Assembly: GCA_947243795.1 (NCBI GenBank)
Contig: OX365929.1
Location: 248,001 to 312,000, forward strand
Length of the DNA: 64,000 nt
From: Saccharomyces uvarum
Taxonomy: Eukaryota > Ascomycota > Saccharomycetes > Saccharomycetales > Saccharomycetaceae
Direction of reading: 5' to 3'
Within the stretch, counting starts at the first letter, position 1; the number at the start of each line of letters is the position of its first letter. Of the stretch, positions 50,803 through 60,220 are shown in pieces. The notes beneath the pieces are model-generated. The model had not been told where the DNA came from. It saw only the letters and a list, made by a program, of their open reading frames with translations, and did no database searches. The translations under genes were made by a program, and so were the position numbers.

Positions 50803-52488
50803 ATGTCGGTAACTTATGAGGATGACATAGATCGAATCATAAAATTTGTTGCTGACTGCAATGCCAAGTTTGAAGATTCCAAATGCGATATAAGAAAATC
50901 GACTCTTGGCGGGTTGGGCGTCTTTGCCAAGACCGAAATTGGGCAGGGCGAGTCAATATTGACATTGAATAAGTCCTCAATTTTTTCTGCGTCCAACAGC
51001 TCCATTGCCAATTTGTTATGCGATAATGATATTGACGGCATGTTAGCGCTAAACATGGCATTTATCTACGAAACCACAGTTTTCAAGAACACGAGTCACT
51101 GGTACTCCTTTCTGCGAACCATCCGGTTCCACGATGACCAAGGGCGCTTGAATCTACCGCCAAGCTTTTGGAGTGCAAACGGTAAGAAACTTTTGGAGGG
51201 AACCAGTTTCGATACTTTATTCGATGCTTTGGTACCAGAGGATGAAATCATACAAGGATTTGAAATTGCCGTAGATCTGGCACACAAATGGAATGAAGAA
51301 TTTGGGCTGGAAGTCCCTGCAGAGTTCTTCCACATTGACGGGAAGCAGCGTGAAAAGGATTATAAGTTGAAGCTAGAAAGGTTCATTTCGGTGGCATACA
51401 CGTTATCGTCAAGGGGGTTTGAAATCGATTCGTATCATGAAACAGCGCTAGTGCCTATTGCGGACCTTTTCAATCACCATGCTATGCAACCTGATTTGAA
51501 GTTTGTATCGTTGTATGATGTTTGTGACAAATGTGGCGAGCCTGGTATGTGCAAACACTTGATAGCGGAAGAATACCTGGAAGCAAAAGAACAAGAGAAG
51601 TATACGCCTGCGACGGGTGGTGCGGACACTGCTGCTATTGACGATGATTTGATCAATAAACTAGAAAATAATTTGGAGGACGCATGTTCTAATAAGAGCG
51701 CGGATGACGAAGACGGTGATGATGATGGTATACAAAACCCAGATGAATGCGTCGACTTGGTGCTGAAGAACGATGTAAGCCAGGGCCAAGAAATATTTAA
51801 TTCCTACGGCGAGCTGTCGAACGTTTTTCTATTGGCCAGATATGGGTTTACCATACCTGGGAACCTATATGATATTGTTCATTTGGGACCCGATTTTATG
51901 GAGATCTTGAGGAAAGATGACAGACACCAAGAGAAAGTTAAGTGGTGGAGCCAAGTCGGCCACGGCTTGTTTTGTGCGTGGTACGCTAAAATGCGTCAGG
52001 AAGAAGAAGATGAAGAAGAAAATGAAGATGAACAGAACGAAGCACAGTCAGATGCCTCGCACCCGGAAACGGACAGTGAAATAGAGGAAGAAAGCGACGA
52101 AGAAAGCGACGAGGAAGATGGTTTGAAATCGTGGCTATCCCAACTATACATTGATTTCAGCGGCGAGCCTTCCCCTTCGACGTGGGCCCTGGCCAACCTG
52201 CTAACTTTAACAATTGCACAATGGAACACATTCTTCTCTCAAAAGTCAACTCTCCACATCACCGACTCTATCATCAACGAGGAAAAACTGCCCTTTCTAG
52301 CCAAGACCGACAACTTACACGCCAAGAAAATGCTGTCGAAGCTACTAAAGGACAAGCAACTGCCCTCTCTAACCGACAGCCACGCACCAAGGGGAGCAGG
52401 AGTCACTGACGCCATGCTCCAAAACTCTCGGATCTTGGTGCAATCAGAGCACGATATCTTAGATAGGTGTCTCAAAAGACTAACCTAA
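50803..52488 (+). CDS. RKM3: Ribosomal lysine methyltransferase Rkm3
   Basis: The product is a SET-domain enzyme that monomethylates Rpl42 at Lys40. The split SET domain shows GLGVFAKTEIGQG near 40, the central ALVPIADLFNHHAM and the C-terminal GQEIFNSYGELSN with the catalytic Tyr, interrupted by an acidic insert. A second acidic run (EEEDEEENEDEQNE) lies before the substrate-binding C-terminal part. The open frame begins at 50779, but the ATG at 50803 gives MSVTYEDDIDR, matching S. cerevisiae MTVTYEKDIEQ. The product is 561 residues against 552, the difference being mostly in the acidic run. This is the last chromosome II-type gene. Confidence 0.95.
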   Translation: MSVTYEDDIDRIIKFVADCNAKFEDSKCDIRKSTLGGLGVFAKTEIGQGESILTLNKSSIFSASNSSIANLLCDNDIDGMLALNMAFIYETTVFKNTSHWYSFLRTIRFHDDQGRLNLPPSFWSANGKKLLEGTSFDTLFDALVPEDEIIQGFEIAVDLAHKWNEEFGLEVPAEFFHIDGKQREKDYKLKLERFISVAYTLSSRGFEIDSYHETALVPIADLFNHHAMQPDLKFVSLYDVCDKCGEPGMCKHLIAEEYLEAKEQEKYTPATGGADTAAIDDDLINKLENNLEDACSNKSADDEDGDDDGIQNPDECVDLVLKNDVSQGQEIFNSYGELSNVFLLARYGFTIPGNLYDIVHLGPDFMEILRKDDRHQEKVKWWSQVGHGLFCAWYAKMRQEEEDEEENEDEQNEAQSDASHPETDSEIEEESDEESDEEDGLKSWLSQLYIDFSGEPSPSTWALANLLTLTIAQWNTFFSQKSTLHITDSIINEEKLPFLAKTDNLHAKKMLSKLLKDKQLPSLTDSHAPRGAGVTDAMLQNSRILVQSEHDILDRCLKRLT

Positions 52489-52518
52489 ATAGCATTAAGT
52501 ATCTCATAGCGTATTACT

Positions 52519-52531
52519 ATCACGCCACACG
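52519..52531 (+). promoter_or_regulatory. Abf1 site in the RPL4 promoter
   Basis: ATCACGCCACACG matches the Abf1 consensus RTCRYNNNNNACG exactly, 157 bp upstream of the RPL4 ATG and followed by A/T-rich tracts (52544-52573). RPL4A and RPL4B belong, as I recall, to the minority of ribosomal protein genes driven by Abf1 rather than Rap1. Confidence 0.8.
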
Positions 52532-52657
52532 AGGGCAATAGTGAAAAAAAATGAAAAAAAAAAATTTTTTTCACCTGAAAAAATATTTAAGCGAAGAGAT
52601 ACTTTCATCTCTTTCTCTTTAGGTATTACCACTTACTTTTTCTTTTTCTTTTTGTGA

Positions 52658-53776
<1,119 letters not shown>

Positions 53777-54131
53777 ACTTTTTATCATAGAAATTTAATT
53801 ATAATCTTAATATCTTTATATAAACTTTTAATCAAACTCCAATTTTTTTTTTATCGAAGTGTATATTTTGTATCATATCTAATAACGCACATAGCATCAG
53901 CACATATCATGTAAGAATTACAACTGAACCGTGCAACTTGACCTTGCGCAGCAGACCAAACCGGTTCATTGCTCCTGAAGAAAATGTTATTTTCAGAATT
54001 TGGTGTTTTTTGCTTATTACTTTAACGACGCGTGTAGTCTATTAAGTGACTAACGAGTAAGTGAGTAAACGCAATAGAGTCAAAAGAAAAAATAGGACAA
54101 GTGCCTCTGTAACCCGTCATCACAAGAACCC
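53777..54131. other. RPL4 terminator and PSF1 promoter region
   Basis: This 355-bp stretch has an AT-rich 3' region after RPL4 and an MCB core at 54028-54033 before PSF1. In S. cerevisiae terms this is the RPL4B-PSF1 interval of chromosome IV. No gene is seen. Confidence 0.55.
54028..54033. promoter_or_regulatory. MCB element upstream of PSF1
   Basis: ACGCGT, the MBF core, lies 99 bp before the PSF1 ATG. G1/S expression through MBF would suit a DNA replication gene. Confidence 0.55.
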
Positions 54132-54758
54132 ATGTATGGAGATTTAGCCAATAAACTGGTGTTAGAAGCCAAAAGAACAAAACAATTGTACACAAGAAAC
54201 AACCATAATGCCAAGCTGCCTATGTATCACGAAGATATAATACGAAATATCCTAAAGGAGATTTCAAATCTACGTAAAAATACAGAGTACCTAAAAGAGC
54301 AACAGAAATTGGGTAAGCTGGACGACAAGGTCGCCAAATGTCAATATTTCGTCACGTTATTATGTATGGAACGAAATAAGAGATGCCTCTTGGCATATCA
54401 AAAATTAAGAACCGATATGTTGGATTCTATGGCGTGGAATAATAACGGTCTAGACTTGATGAATAGTATAGCCTTTAGTCAGCAGGATACAAATGATCTT
54501 TCTCATCAAGAGCAGGAATATTTGAAAGAATACTCGGATTTGATCACTGATCTGAAAAGTGGTGAACTGGCCGATATCGATTTATCTGGCTCCTTGGTGC
54601 CTCCGAGTGACGTTTTTATTGATGTCAGAGTCCTCAAAGACGCTGGTGAAATTCAGACTGAATACGGTGTATTCAACCTAATCAAAGATTCTCAATTTTT
54701 CGTAAGGCAATCTGATGTAGAACGGTTAATTCAGCAAGGTTACCTACAAAAGATATGA
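54132..54758 (+). CDS. PSF1: GINS complex subunit Psf1
   Basis: The 208-residue product is one of four GINS subunits that join Cdc45 and Mcm2-7 in the replicative helicase. The alpha-helical A domain runs from MYGDLANKLVLEAKRTKQL to about residue 150. A short C-terminal B domain (VFIDVRVLKDAGEIQTEYG) contacts Cdc45 and polymerase epsilon. Length equals S. cerevisiae YDR013W. It is the first chromosome IV-type gene after the junction. Confidence 0.96.
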   Translation: MYGDLANKLVLEAKRTKQLYTRNNHNAKLPMYHEDIIRNILKEISNLRKNTEYLKEQQKLGKLDDKVAKCQYFVTLLCMERNKRCLLAYQKLRTDMLDSMAWNNNGLDLMNSIAFSQQDTNDLSHQEQEYLKEYSDLITDLKSGELADIDLSGSLVPPSDVFIDVRVLKDAGEIQTEYGVFNLIKDSQFFVRQSDVERLIQQGYLQKI

Positions 54759-55016
54759 TTTGGCCTTCTCTGTCCAATCTCATCAATATAAAATTTTATA
54801 TAGAACAAGACATATAGTACCGTTTTGAGTTTCCCCTTCTTATTTTCAAGTAAGCTTTCTTTCAAGCCAAATATATGGTCAAACAGGCCCAGTTGGTTTT
54901 ACGCGACTTTTATTTACTAACAAAGCTTCACTTCAAAGGAAAACGAAAAAAAACAACAGTAGAATCCGGTGCAAGAGGAATCAATTTTTATCCAAAGCAT
55001 ATTTGGTTTCAGCAGA

Positions 55017-56945
55017 ATGAGAGCATATGGAAGGAGAGGTCCGGTTTTTAGATCCTCTTTAAAATCTAATAGAGGGTCGTCATCGTCTTCTAATGTGGAA
55101 TTTAGCGATGACGATGTGAATTCTATTATTCCTGACTTAAGTTCTACCATGTCTAGTAGTATAACAGATCGTCCAGTTGAAGCATTTTTGGACAAACATG
55201 ATACTGGCGAACTCGCTTCAACTTCATTTGTTAGTATCAATGAGGATGCCCTTTCACAGAACTCAAAAGAGAGTATACAGGATGTTAAAACTATCACTAG
55301 TGATGATGCTTCTTTGGTGCTTATGAAGAAGGAGAAGTTAAGTGCATTCGATTTTCTTGACTGTTCAAAGACATCTAAAAGAAAGAAAAGGAGGACATAC
55401 CAACGGCATGACACAAGCATAGAGTCGTCAATCGAACTAAATGAGCAAGATGAAGACGGTGTTATGACGCAAAATGAATCAGAATCGGCAAAACAAATAT
55501 ACAATGATATCAACGAATTTATATTGAACCTACCGAGGGCGGACGATGATGTATTTAATAAAATGTTCGAGAATGAATTAAAGGAAGATAACGTTGAAGA
55601 AGAAGACATGAGTACTCTCAAAAACAGAAAATATGGAAAATCTCGAACCATCTTAATAAACAAAAATAAAGATGATGAAACGGCGGAAGAAGAGGACGAT
55701 GATCAAAGAGCTAACATGGTAAGTAAAAACAACGGTGACAGCGGTAACATTGAAAAAGAAGGGTTAACTTCAACAAATCACTACAATGAGTTAAAAAATA
55801 TGGGAGACACAATAAAATATCAAGACGATATTGAATTTTTCCTATCGAATTCTAAAAATGACGATACTGATAAAGGGTCAATCAACGATTACTTCAAAAA
55901 GCTTTTGAACTTATCTCTGATGATAATTAATGATGACGGATTTTTCCAATATGCTAAAAGATATTTCAAAAAGGAAGTAATCAGGCTCACTTTTTCTCGA
56001 GTAGAATTAGATTTTGCAGAACTGCTGTTGTTACAGGGCTATTTATTGAATAAGATCAGTGAATCTCATTGCGATTTTCCCTTTAATTTTGAGGATTTTT
56101 CTATTGAATTGAGTCGAAATACCAGCAAAATAAGCAAAATAAGCAAAAGAAATAAACATATGAATAAGCTGTCCTCCTTGAATTTCGAAGATTTTCTTCA
56201 TAAGACCCATTTTAAAACGGGGCTTTTCTATTCATTATCACTTTGGAGCATGCATGCGAAATTCTCGATAGATATAATTAAAAGAATTTCTACTATAGCT
56301 TCGGATAGGGATTTGTTTAATCACGATATCAAGAAACTTCTTCCTCTGTTGGAAAGAATAGTGTCAGATTCTAAATTTGACGACACATTTATCAAGCAAC
56401 CTGATCTGTTGGATGGCGTAGTTAGCAATTTAAAAAACAAATTCAAAGATATGGTTGATAATGATTCCATAATTAAGGTTTTAATTTTATTGACTAATAT
56501 AGAGGGATATGATCATAGCTTGAAGGAAGATATGGATACGATATACCAAGACTCAATGAATACAATCTTGAACGGCATATGCCCATTAATCGATGCAAAA
56601 GTCGATATCATTCTATTACATTTAGGACTGTGTTTAAACATTTGTGGTGGAAAAAGTTTTTGTTTGAAAGTAGATGATGAATTATGGCATAATATGAAAG
56701 CTACTTTTGTAAAAATGATTCTTGATGATTCTGAGGTTGAAAATAGATTGACCCAAGGTTTATTTTATCTAAACTTTGCATTTGTAGTCAACCAACAAAA
56801 AGAAGACGATTTAAACTCAGAGGATCTTAACAAATTGTTGGTAGAATTAAAAGCATTTAAATTAGAAACCTCACAATTTAATGAAGGTATTTCGAATAAA
56901 ATTGAAACCGCATTGCATTACTTAAAGTCGGGGAAAAAGTACTAG
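55017..56945 (+). CDS. RAD61: Cohesin-release factor Rad61 (Wapl)
   Basis: The product is the yeast Wapl orthologue, which binds Pds5-cohesin and limits cohesin residence on DNA. An acidic, disordered N-terminal third (SSSSNVEFSDDDVNS, RKKRRTY basic cluster, EEDDDQ) precedes the helical, HEAT-like Wapl C-terminal domain (from TSTNHYNELKNMGDTIKYQ to the end). The open frame starts at 54969, but the ATG at 55017 gives MRAYGRRGPVFRSS, matching S. cerevisiae. The product is 642 residues against 647. It diverges faster than its neighbours. Confidence 0.94.
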   Translation: MRAYGRRGPVFRSSLKSNRGSSSSSNVEFSDDDVNSIIPDLSSTMSSSITDRPVEAFLDKHDTGELASTSFVSINEDALSQNSKESIQDVKTITSDDASLVLMKKEKLSAFDFLDCSKTSKRKKRRTYQRHDTSIESSIELNEQDEDGVMTQNESESAKQIYNDINEFILNLPRADDDVFNKMFENELKEDNVEEEDMSTLKNRKYGKSRTILINKNKDDETAEEEDDDQRANMVSKNNGDSGNIEKEGLTSTNHYNELKNMGDTIKYQDDIEFFLSNSKNDDTDKGSINDYFKKLLNLSLMIINDDGFFQYAKRYFKKEVIRLTFSRVELDFAELLLLQGYLLNKISESHCDFPFNFEDFSIELSRNTSKISKISKRNKHMNKLSSLNFEDFLHKTHFKTGLFYSLSLWSMHAKFSIDIIKRISTIASDRDLFNHDIKKLLPLLERIVSDSKFDDTFIKQPDLLDGVVSNLKNKFKDMVDNDSIIKVLILLTNIEGYDHSLKEDMDTIYQDSMNTILNGICPLIDAKVDIILLHLGLCLNICGGKSFCLKVDDELWHNMKATFVKMILDDSEVENRLTQGLFYLNFAFVVNQQKEDDLNSEDLNKLLVELKAFKLETSQFNEGISNKIETALHYLKSGKKY

Positions 56946-57186
56946 TTAGCGTAAGTCTATATTACATAGTCTCTAACTTTAAAATTGAAAATAGAACACA
57001 AAAAAGGCATCTCAACAATTCAAAAAGATGATACAATAAATTGTATTTACAATGCATGAACAATTATTAATATTAAAGTATTTAATTATTATAGAGAAAA
57101 TAAAAAGAGGCCCAAAAAATGAGGAAGAATAAGGAAATCTATATGCACAACCAAAAAAATAAGAAAACCATCAATCGAAAAAATCT

Positions 57187-58317
57187 TCAACAAACGGGAG
57201 GGGTCAAACCTCTTGTCCAGGCATAAGAGCCTAGAGTAATCACCAATAAACAGTAAGATAAACCGATTGAAACGGTATAATAAATAAGCATATGAATGAA
57301 TTGGAGTTTATAACCTTCATTAATAAAAGTACTGATAGTACTTAAAGTGCCACAAAAGCCGGATATTAAAGCGGAAACGATATGGCATGAATTCAAATTG
57401 TTCACGACGGGGATATCCATAGAGGAATGTCTTTTGCCACGTTGTACCATCGTAAATATGCCAATTAATAAGGTGGCTAGAAGATTTGCGAAAAAAGTCC
57501 CCAATGGGAAATTTTTGTTTGTTTTATTAAAACATCTTGCTAACCAATATCTTAGAAAGCCGCCAAAGATACTAAATAGGCAAGGCAATGTCCATCGGCC
57601 CCTTGAATAATTGTCGTAATATGCACATAAAACAACGAATAAGACGATTAATGGGAAAGCTAGCGCGTAGGCCAAGTTATCTATAAAATCGAATAACTTC
57701 AGAATATAAGGTGCCGGAGTTTTAAGACTAAATTCAAGAATATTCTTTTCCATTTCTTCTGTATTCACATCTCCAGCATTTTCGCTTACAGTATCTGTAG
57801 GAGGGGTATACGCCTTCATAAAAGCTGTAGAGCCATAAGCAACGATAATGTCCTTCCCTAATTGCCTACCAAAAATAAGACTGCACATGGACATCATAAG
57901 GTGAACCAGTAAGACGGATAAAAATTCCATTATTCCATAGGCTCTGTTGGGCAATTTTGTATGATGGGCAATGTTATTGTTGGTTAAACTGGTAGAATGT
58001 TCAAACATTTCTAACAGCATAGTGGAAAACGAAGACAGAGAACCACAGTACCCTGTGGTCACGCCCAAAAACAAGACCTGATGATCTTTCATCCAACTGT
58101 ATGCATTCAAAGATTGCATGATTCCCATCAGCATGCACGATGTCAGATTAGACCAAAGAACTGTAGGAGCTGTTATATAAGCCCCCGAGTAGGACGAAAG
58201 TGCCGTTATGGCTTGTCTTGTTTCATTCCCCAGTATACAGAAAGTGGTGAACGTACAGAAAACATGCACATGATGACTTAGCTTATGATTTCCTATAGCC
58301 GGATTAAAATTCATCAA
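57187..58317 (-). CDS. FEX: Plasma membrane fluoride exporter Fex (CrcB/Fluc family)
   Basis: The 376-residue product (375 if the second Met is used, the S. cerevisiae length) is a fused two-domain Fluc protein that exports fluoride. Each half carries the family pore motif: GYCGSLSSFSTMLLEMFEH near residue 90 and GFCGTLSTISTFINEGY near 320. About nine membrane spans are seen, with a polar cytosolic linker between the halves. The C-terminus reads YAWTRGLTPPVC. The frame is intact. S. cerevisiae FEX1 and FEX2 are subtelomeric on chromosomes XV and XVI, whereas this gene sits inside a conserved chromosome IV block between RAD61 and HED1. Confidence 0.93.
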   Translation of the reverse strand: MMNFNPAIGNHKLSHHVHVFCTFTTFCILGNETRQAITALSSYSGAYITAPTVLWSNLTSCMLMGIMQSLNAYSWMKDHQVLFLGVTTGYCGSLSSFSTMLLEMFEHSTSLTNNNIAHHTKLPNRAYGIMEFLSVLLVHLMMSMCSLIFGRQLGKDIIVAYGSTAFMKAYTPPTDTVSENAGDVNTEEMEKNILEFSLKTPAPYILKLFDFIDNLAYALAFPLIVLFVVLCAYYDNYSRGRWTLPCLFSIFGGFLRYWLARCFNKTNKNFPLGTFFANLLATLLIGIFTMVQRGKRHSSMDIPVVNNLNSCHIVSALISGFCGTLSTISTFINEGYKLQFIHMLIYYTVSIGLSYCLLVITLGSYAWTRGLTPPVC

Positions 58318-58917
58318 GGTACGTGTACGTGACCTTTAGTTTGTTACATACACCTTCCCGTAGCACCCGCGATGACAGCAGCTAAAACAATACCAATTTT
58401 CGGATGTTTTATCAGCTTTGTCTTGGCATTATGCCAGCGGCTACTCCGTTTCTCGATATTCGTTGTGAGTGACTATAATCACTGATCTCATGCCAGTCAA
58501 AGAAGACAGAATTATCTTTAGTTGTCCAGAGGTAGCAATACTTTGTGGTATTGGTGGCTGCTGTTGGGTGGAATGGACGATTGTGTAGGTCCCTTATGTA
58601 TACTGGGTCAGGGCCTGCTTGTTGCTGGTGCGAGAGACACGTATTTTATGCTAGGGAAGGCGGCGCTGTTCTGAAGTAAGATTGGGTAAAAGCAGGGGCC
58701 ATGGAGAAGTGACAGCTTCGATGGCCGTTATAAGATGACTTATTCAGCACTCTTCTCCTTATCTTTGTGCGTTTGTCCGATTTACGGCCACCTTGCGTTA
58801 CTTTTGTTTTCGGTTATATATATATATATTTAATTTTATTTATCTAAGTAGCCGCCCAAATAGAACCCTTTGGAGCTGCAGTAAGAAATAAAGGAAGGCA
58901 AAAGAGTTAAGGGCGAA
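58318..58917. other. Divergent FEX/HED1 promoter region
   Basis: This 600-bp stretch has a TA repeat (58815-58829) and a URS1-like Ume6 site (58849-58858) next to HED1. No ORF or RNA gene is supported. Confidence 0.55.
58849..58858. promoter_or_regulatory. URS1-like Ume6 site upstream of HED1
   Basis: TAGCCGCCCA matches 9 of 10 bases of URS1 (TAGCCGCCGA), 60 bp before the HED1 ATG. Ume6 bound here would repress in vegetative cells and, with Ime1, activate in early meiosis, as expected for a meiosis-only gene. Confidence 0.7.
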
Positions 58918-59418
58918 ATGATGCAACCAAGATTGAACAAGAGAAGCTGTACTACGGTAGTGCCAACATCAGCAGAATATGCTGGTACCGGAATGAATCC
59001 GTATGCTGAAGAGGCGCCTGCTAGAAGAAACAGGAGGTCAACTACGATCTCATCCAAGGTCAACATCAGCGTTGTAGAAAGAAAACTGTTTAATTTAGAG
59101 TTGGAAAGGCAACATCACCGTGTTAGGGATTTGGCTAAGACCAAACAAACCGGAATTCTTGTTGCTGGAAATATTGATCCGGATGCAAATAAAATAGTGC
59201 AAGAACAGGAACAAAATCCACCAGTTGAAGAGCCTATTAGAAAACAACCACTATCCTCAAGGAAGAGGAGCCCACCCAGAAAGAAGAAGAGCTTAAAAGA
59301 CTTGATATATGAGACAAACAAGACACTCTATCAAGTGGATTCTAACAAGGTTAAATACAAAGTAGGTCTATCCAAGAAACAGCTCTCGTCACCAAAAGCA
59401 GAAAATAGCCAAGCCTAA
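58918..59418 (+). CDS. HED1: Hed1, meiosis-specific Rad51 inhibitor
   Basis: The 166-residue product (S. cerevisiae 162) is small, basic and mostly disordered. It binds Rad51 and blocks Rad54 in meiosis, so that recombination uses Dmc1 and the homologue. Conserved features are the MMQPRLNKRSCT start and the C-terminal Rad51-binding region KKKSLKDLIYETNKTLYQVD. Synteny with DAD1 and KCS1, and the URS1 site upstream, support the call. The antisense dubious ORF YDR015C is not called. Confidence 0.9.
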   Translation: MMQPRLNKRSCTTVVPTSAEYAGTGMNPYAEEAPARRNRRSTTISSKVNISVVERKLFNLELERQHHRVRDLAKTKQTGILVAGNIDPDANKIVQEQEQNPPVEEPIRKQPLSSRKRSPPRKKKSLKDLIYETNKTLYQVDSNKVKYKVGLSKKQLSSPKAENSQA

Positions 59419-59608
59419 AAGTAAGAAGTGGAAATACGGAGGCTTGAGGTTCTCTTTTATTCAAACGAGTAAAAAGTTGTTTATGTATTGATTACACGTT
59501 ACGCTTAAATTACAATTTATATTTTAAATACCCCTTTATCTAATTTGCCACTGAAAGAACCTGAACTATACATAATAAGAATAAGGAAACAAAATGAATC
59601 ACAACTGC
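59419..59608. other. HED1/DAD1 convergent region with an exact ARS consensus
   Basis: This 190-bp AT-rich spacer lies between opposing stops. ATTTATATTTT at 59515-59525 is an exact 11/11 match to WTTTAYRTTTW on the plus strand, so an origin is possible. A motif in AT-rich DNA can arise by chance. Confidence 0.35.
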
Positions 59609-59896
59609 TCATTTAGTTGTTGTCTTCGTCTGAGGTAAGGTAGGTTGCTCGTCAATGGGTACTTCATCAGATATACTTTCCAGCCCGTCATAAAATGTCT
59701 TCCACAAATCCGAAACGGACTGAAATTCTCTCCCCACAGCGATTGAACTCTCCAAGGAAATATTCAGACCATTCAAACCGTTTAGGATCGAACTCATCGT
59801 CTCATTGATCTCTTGCAACACTATATTCCTTTGTTCTATGAAAACGTCGTCAGTGGTTGACATTAACTTGTTTTCCTCATTAGACGTACTAGCCAT
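59609..59896 (-). CDS. DAD1: DASH/Dam1 complex subunit Dad1
   Basis: The 95-residue product (S. cerevisiae 94) is a helical subunit of the ten-protein DASH ring that couples kinetochores to microtubule plus ends. The core FIEQRNIVLQEINETMSSIL and VGREFQSVSDLWKTFYDGLE is typical. The open frame extends to 59917, but the ATG at 59896 gives MASTSNEENK like S. cerevisiae (MMASTSN). A Reb1 core lies about 120 bp upstream. Confidence 0.94.
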   Translation of the reverse strand: MASTSNEENKLMSTTDDVFIEQRNIVLQEINETMSSILNGLNGLNISLESSIAVGREFQSVSDLWKTFYDGLESISDEVPIDEQPTLPQTKTTTK

Positions 59897-60220
59897 AATG
59901 AATCGATATTTCGCCACACGCTTTACCTCTTCACCATTCCCTTATCTTAACGTTCAACTATGTACTCTCTTGAGCTAATTGTTTATTTCTTGATTGATTT
60001 TGAGATTTTAACCTTTACCCGGCCTTGAACAGCATTGTACAGCCTTACTGGTATTATCAACAGAATAGAATACTAATATCCAAAATACAAATCCGTTTAT
60101 TTTCTCATATACATTTATAGATATATATGATATGCTCTTTGTATATATATGACTTATGTAGCAGGATGAAAAAGTTAGTAGTGGGGGCTGAATATATCTT
60201 TTTTATTATTTTTTCCCCAT
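59897..60220. other. DAD1 promoter and KCS1 terminator region
   Basis: This 324-bp stretch lies between two minus-strand genes. A Reb1 core TTACCCG is at 60015-60021 near DAD1, and the KCS1 side is T/A-rich (60115-60215). Confidence 0.5.
60015..60021. promoter_or_regulatory. Reb1 site upstream of DAD1
   Basis: TTACCCG plus a following G matches the Reb1 site, 119 bp from the DAD1 ATG, the usual distance for a nucleosome-free promoter. Confidence 0.6.

Noticed and set aside
54917-55663. 248-codon frame antisense to RAD61
   Set aside because: Ser/Phe-rich reverse reading of an acidic coding region; no homology.
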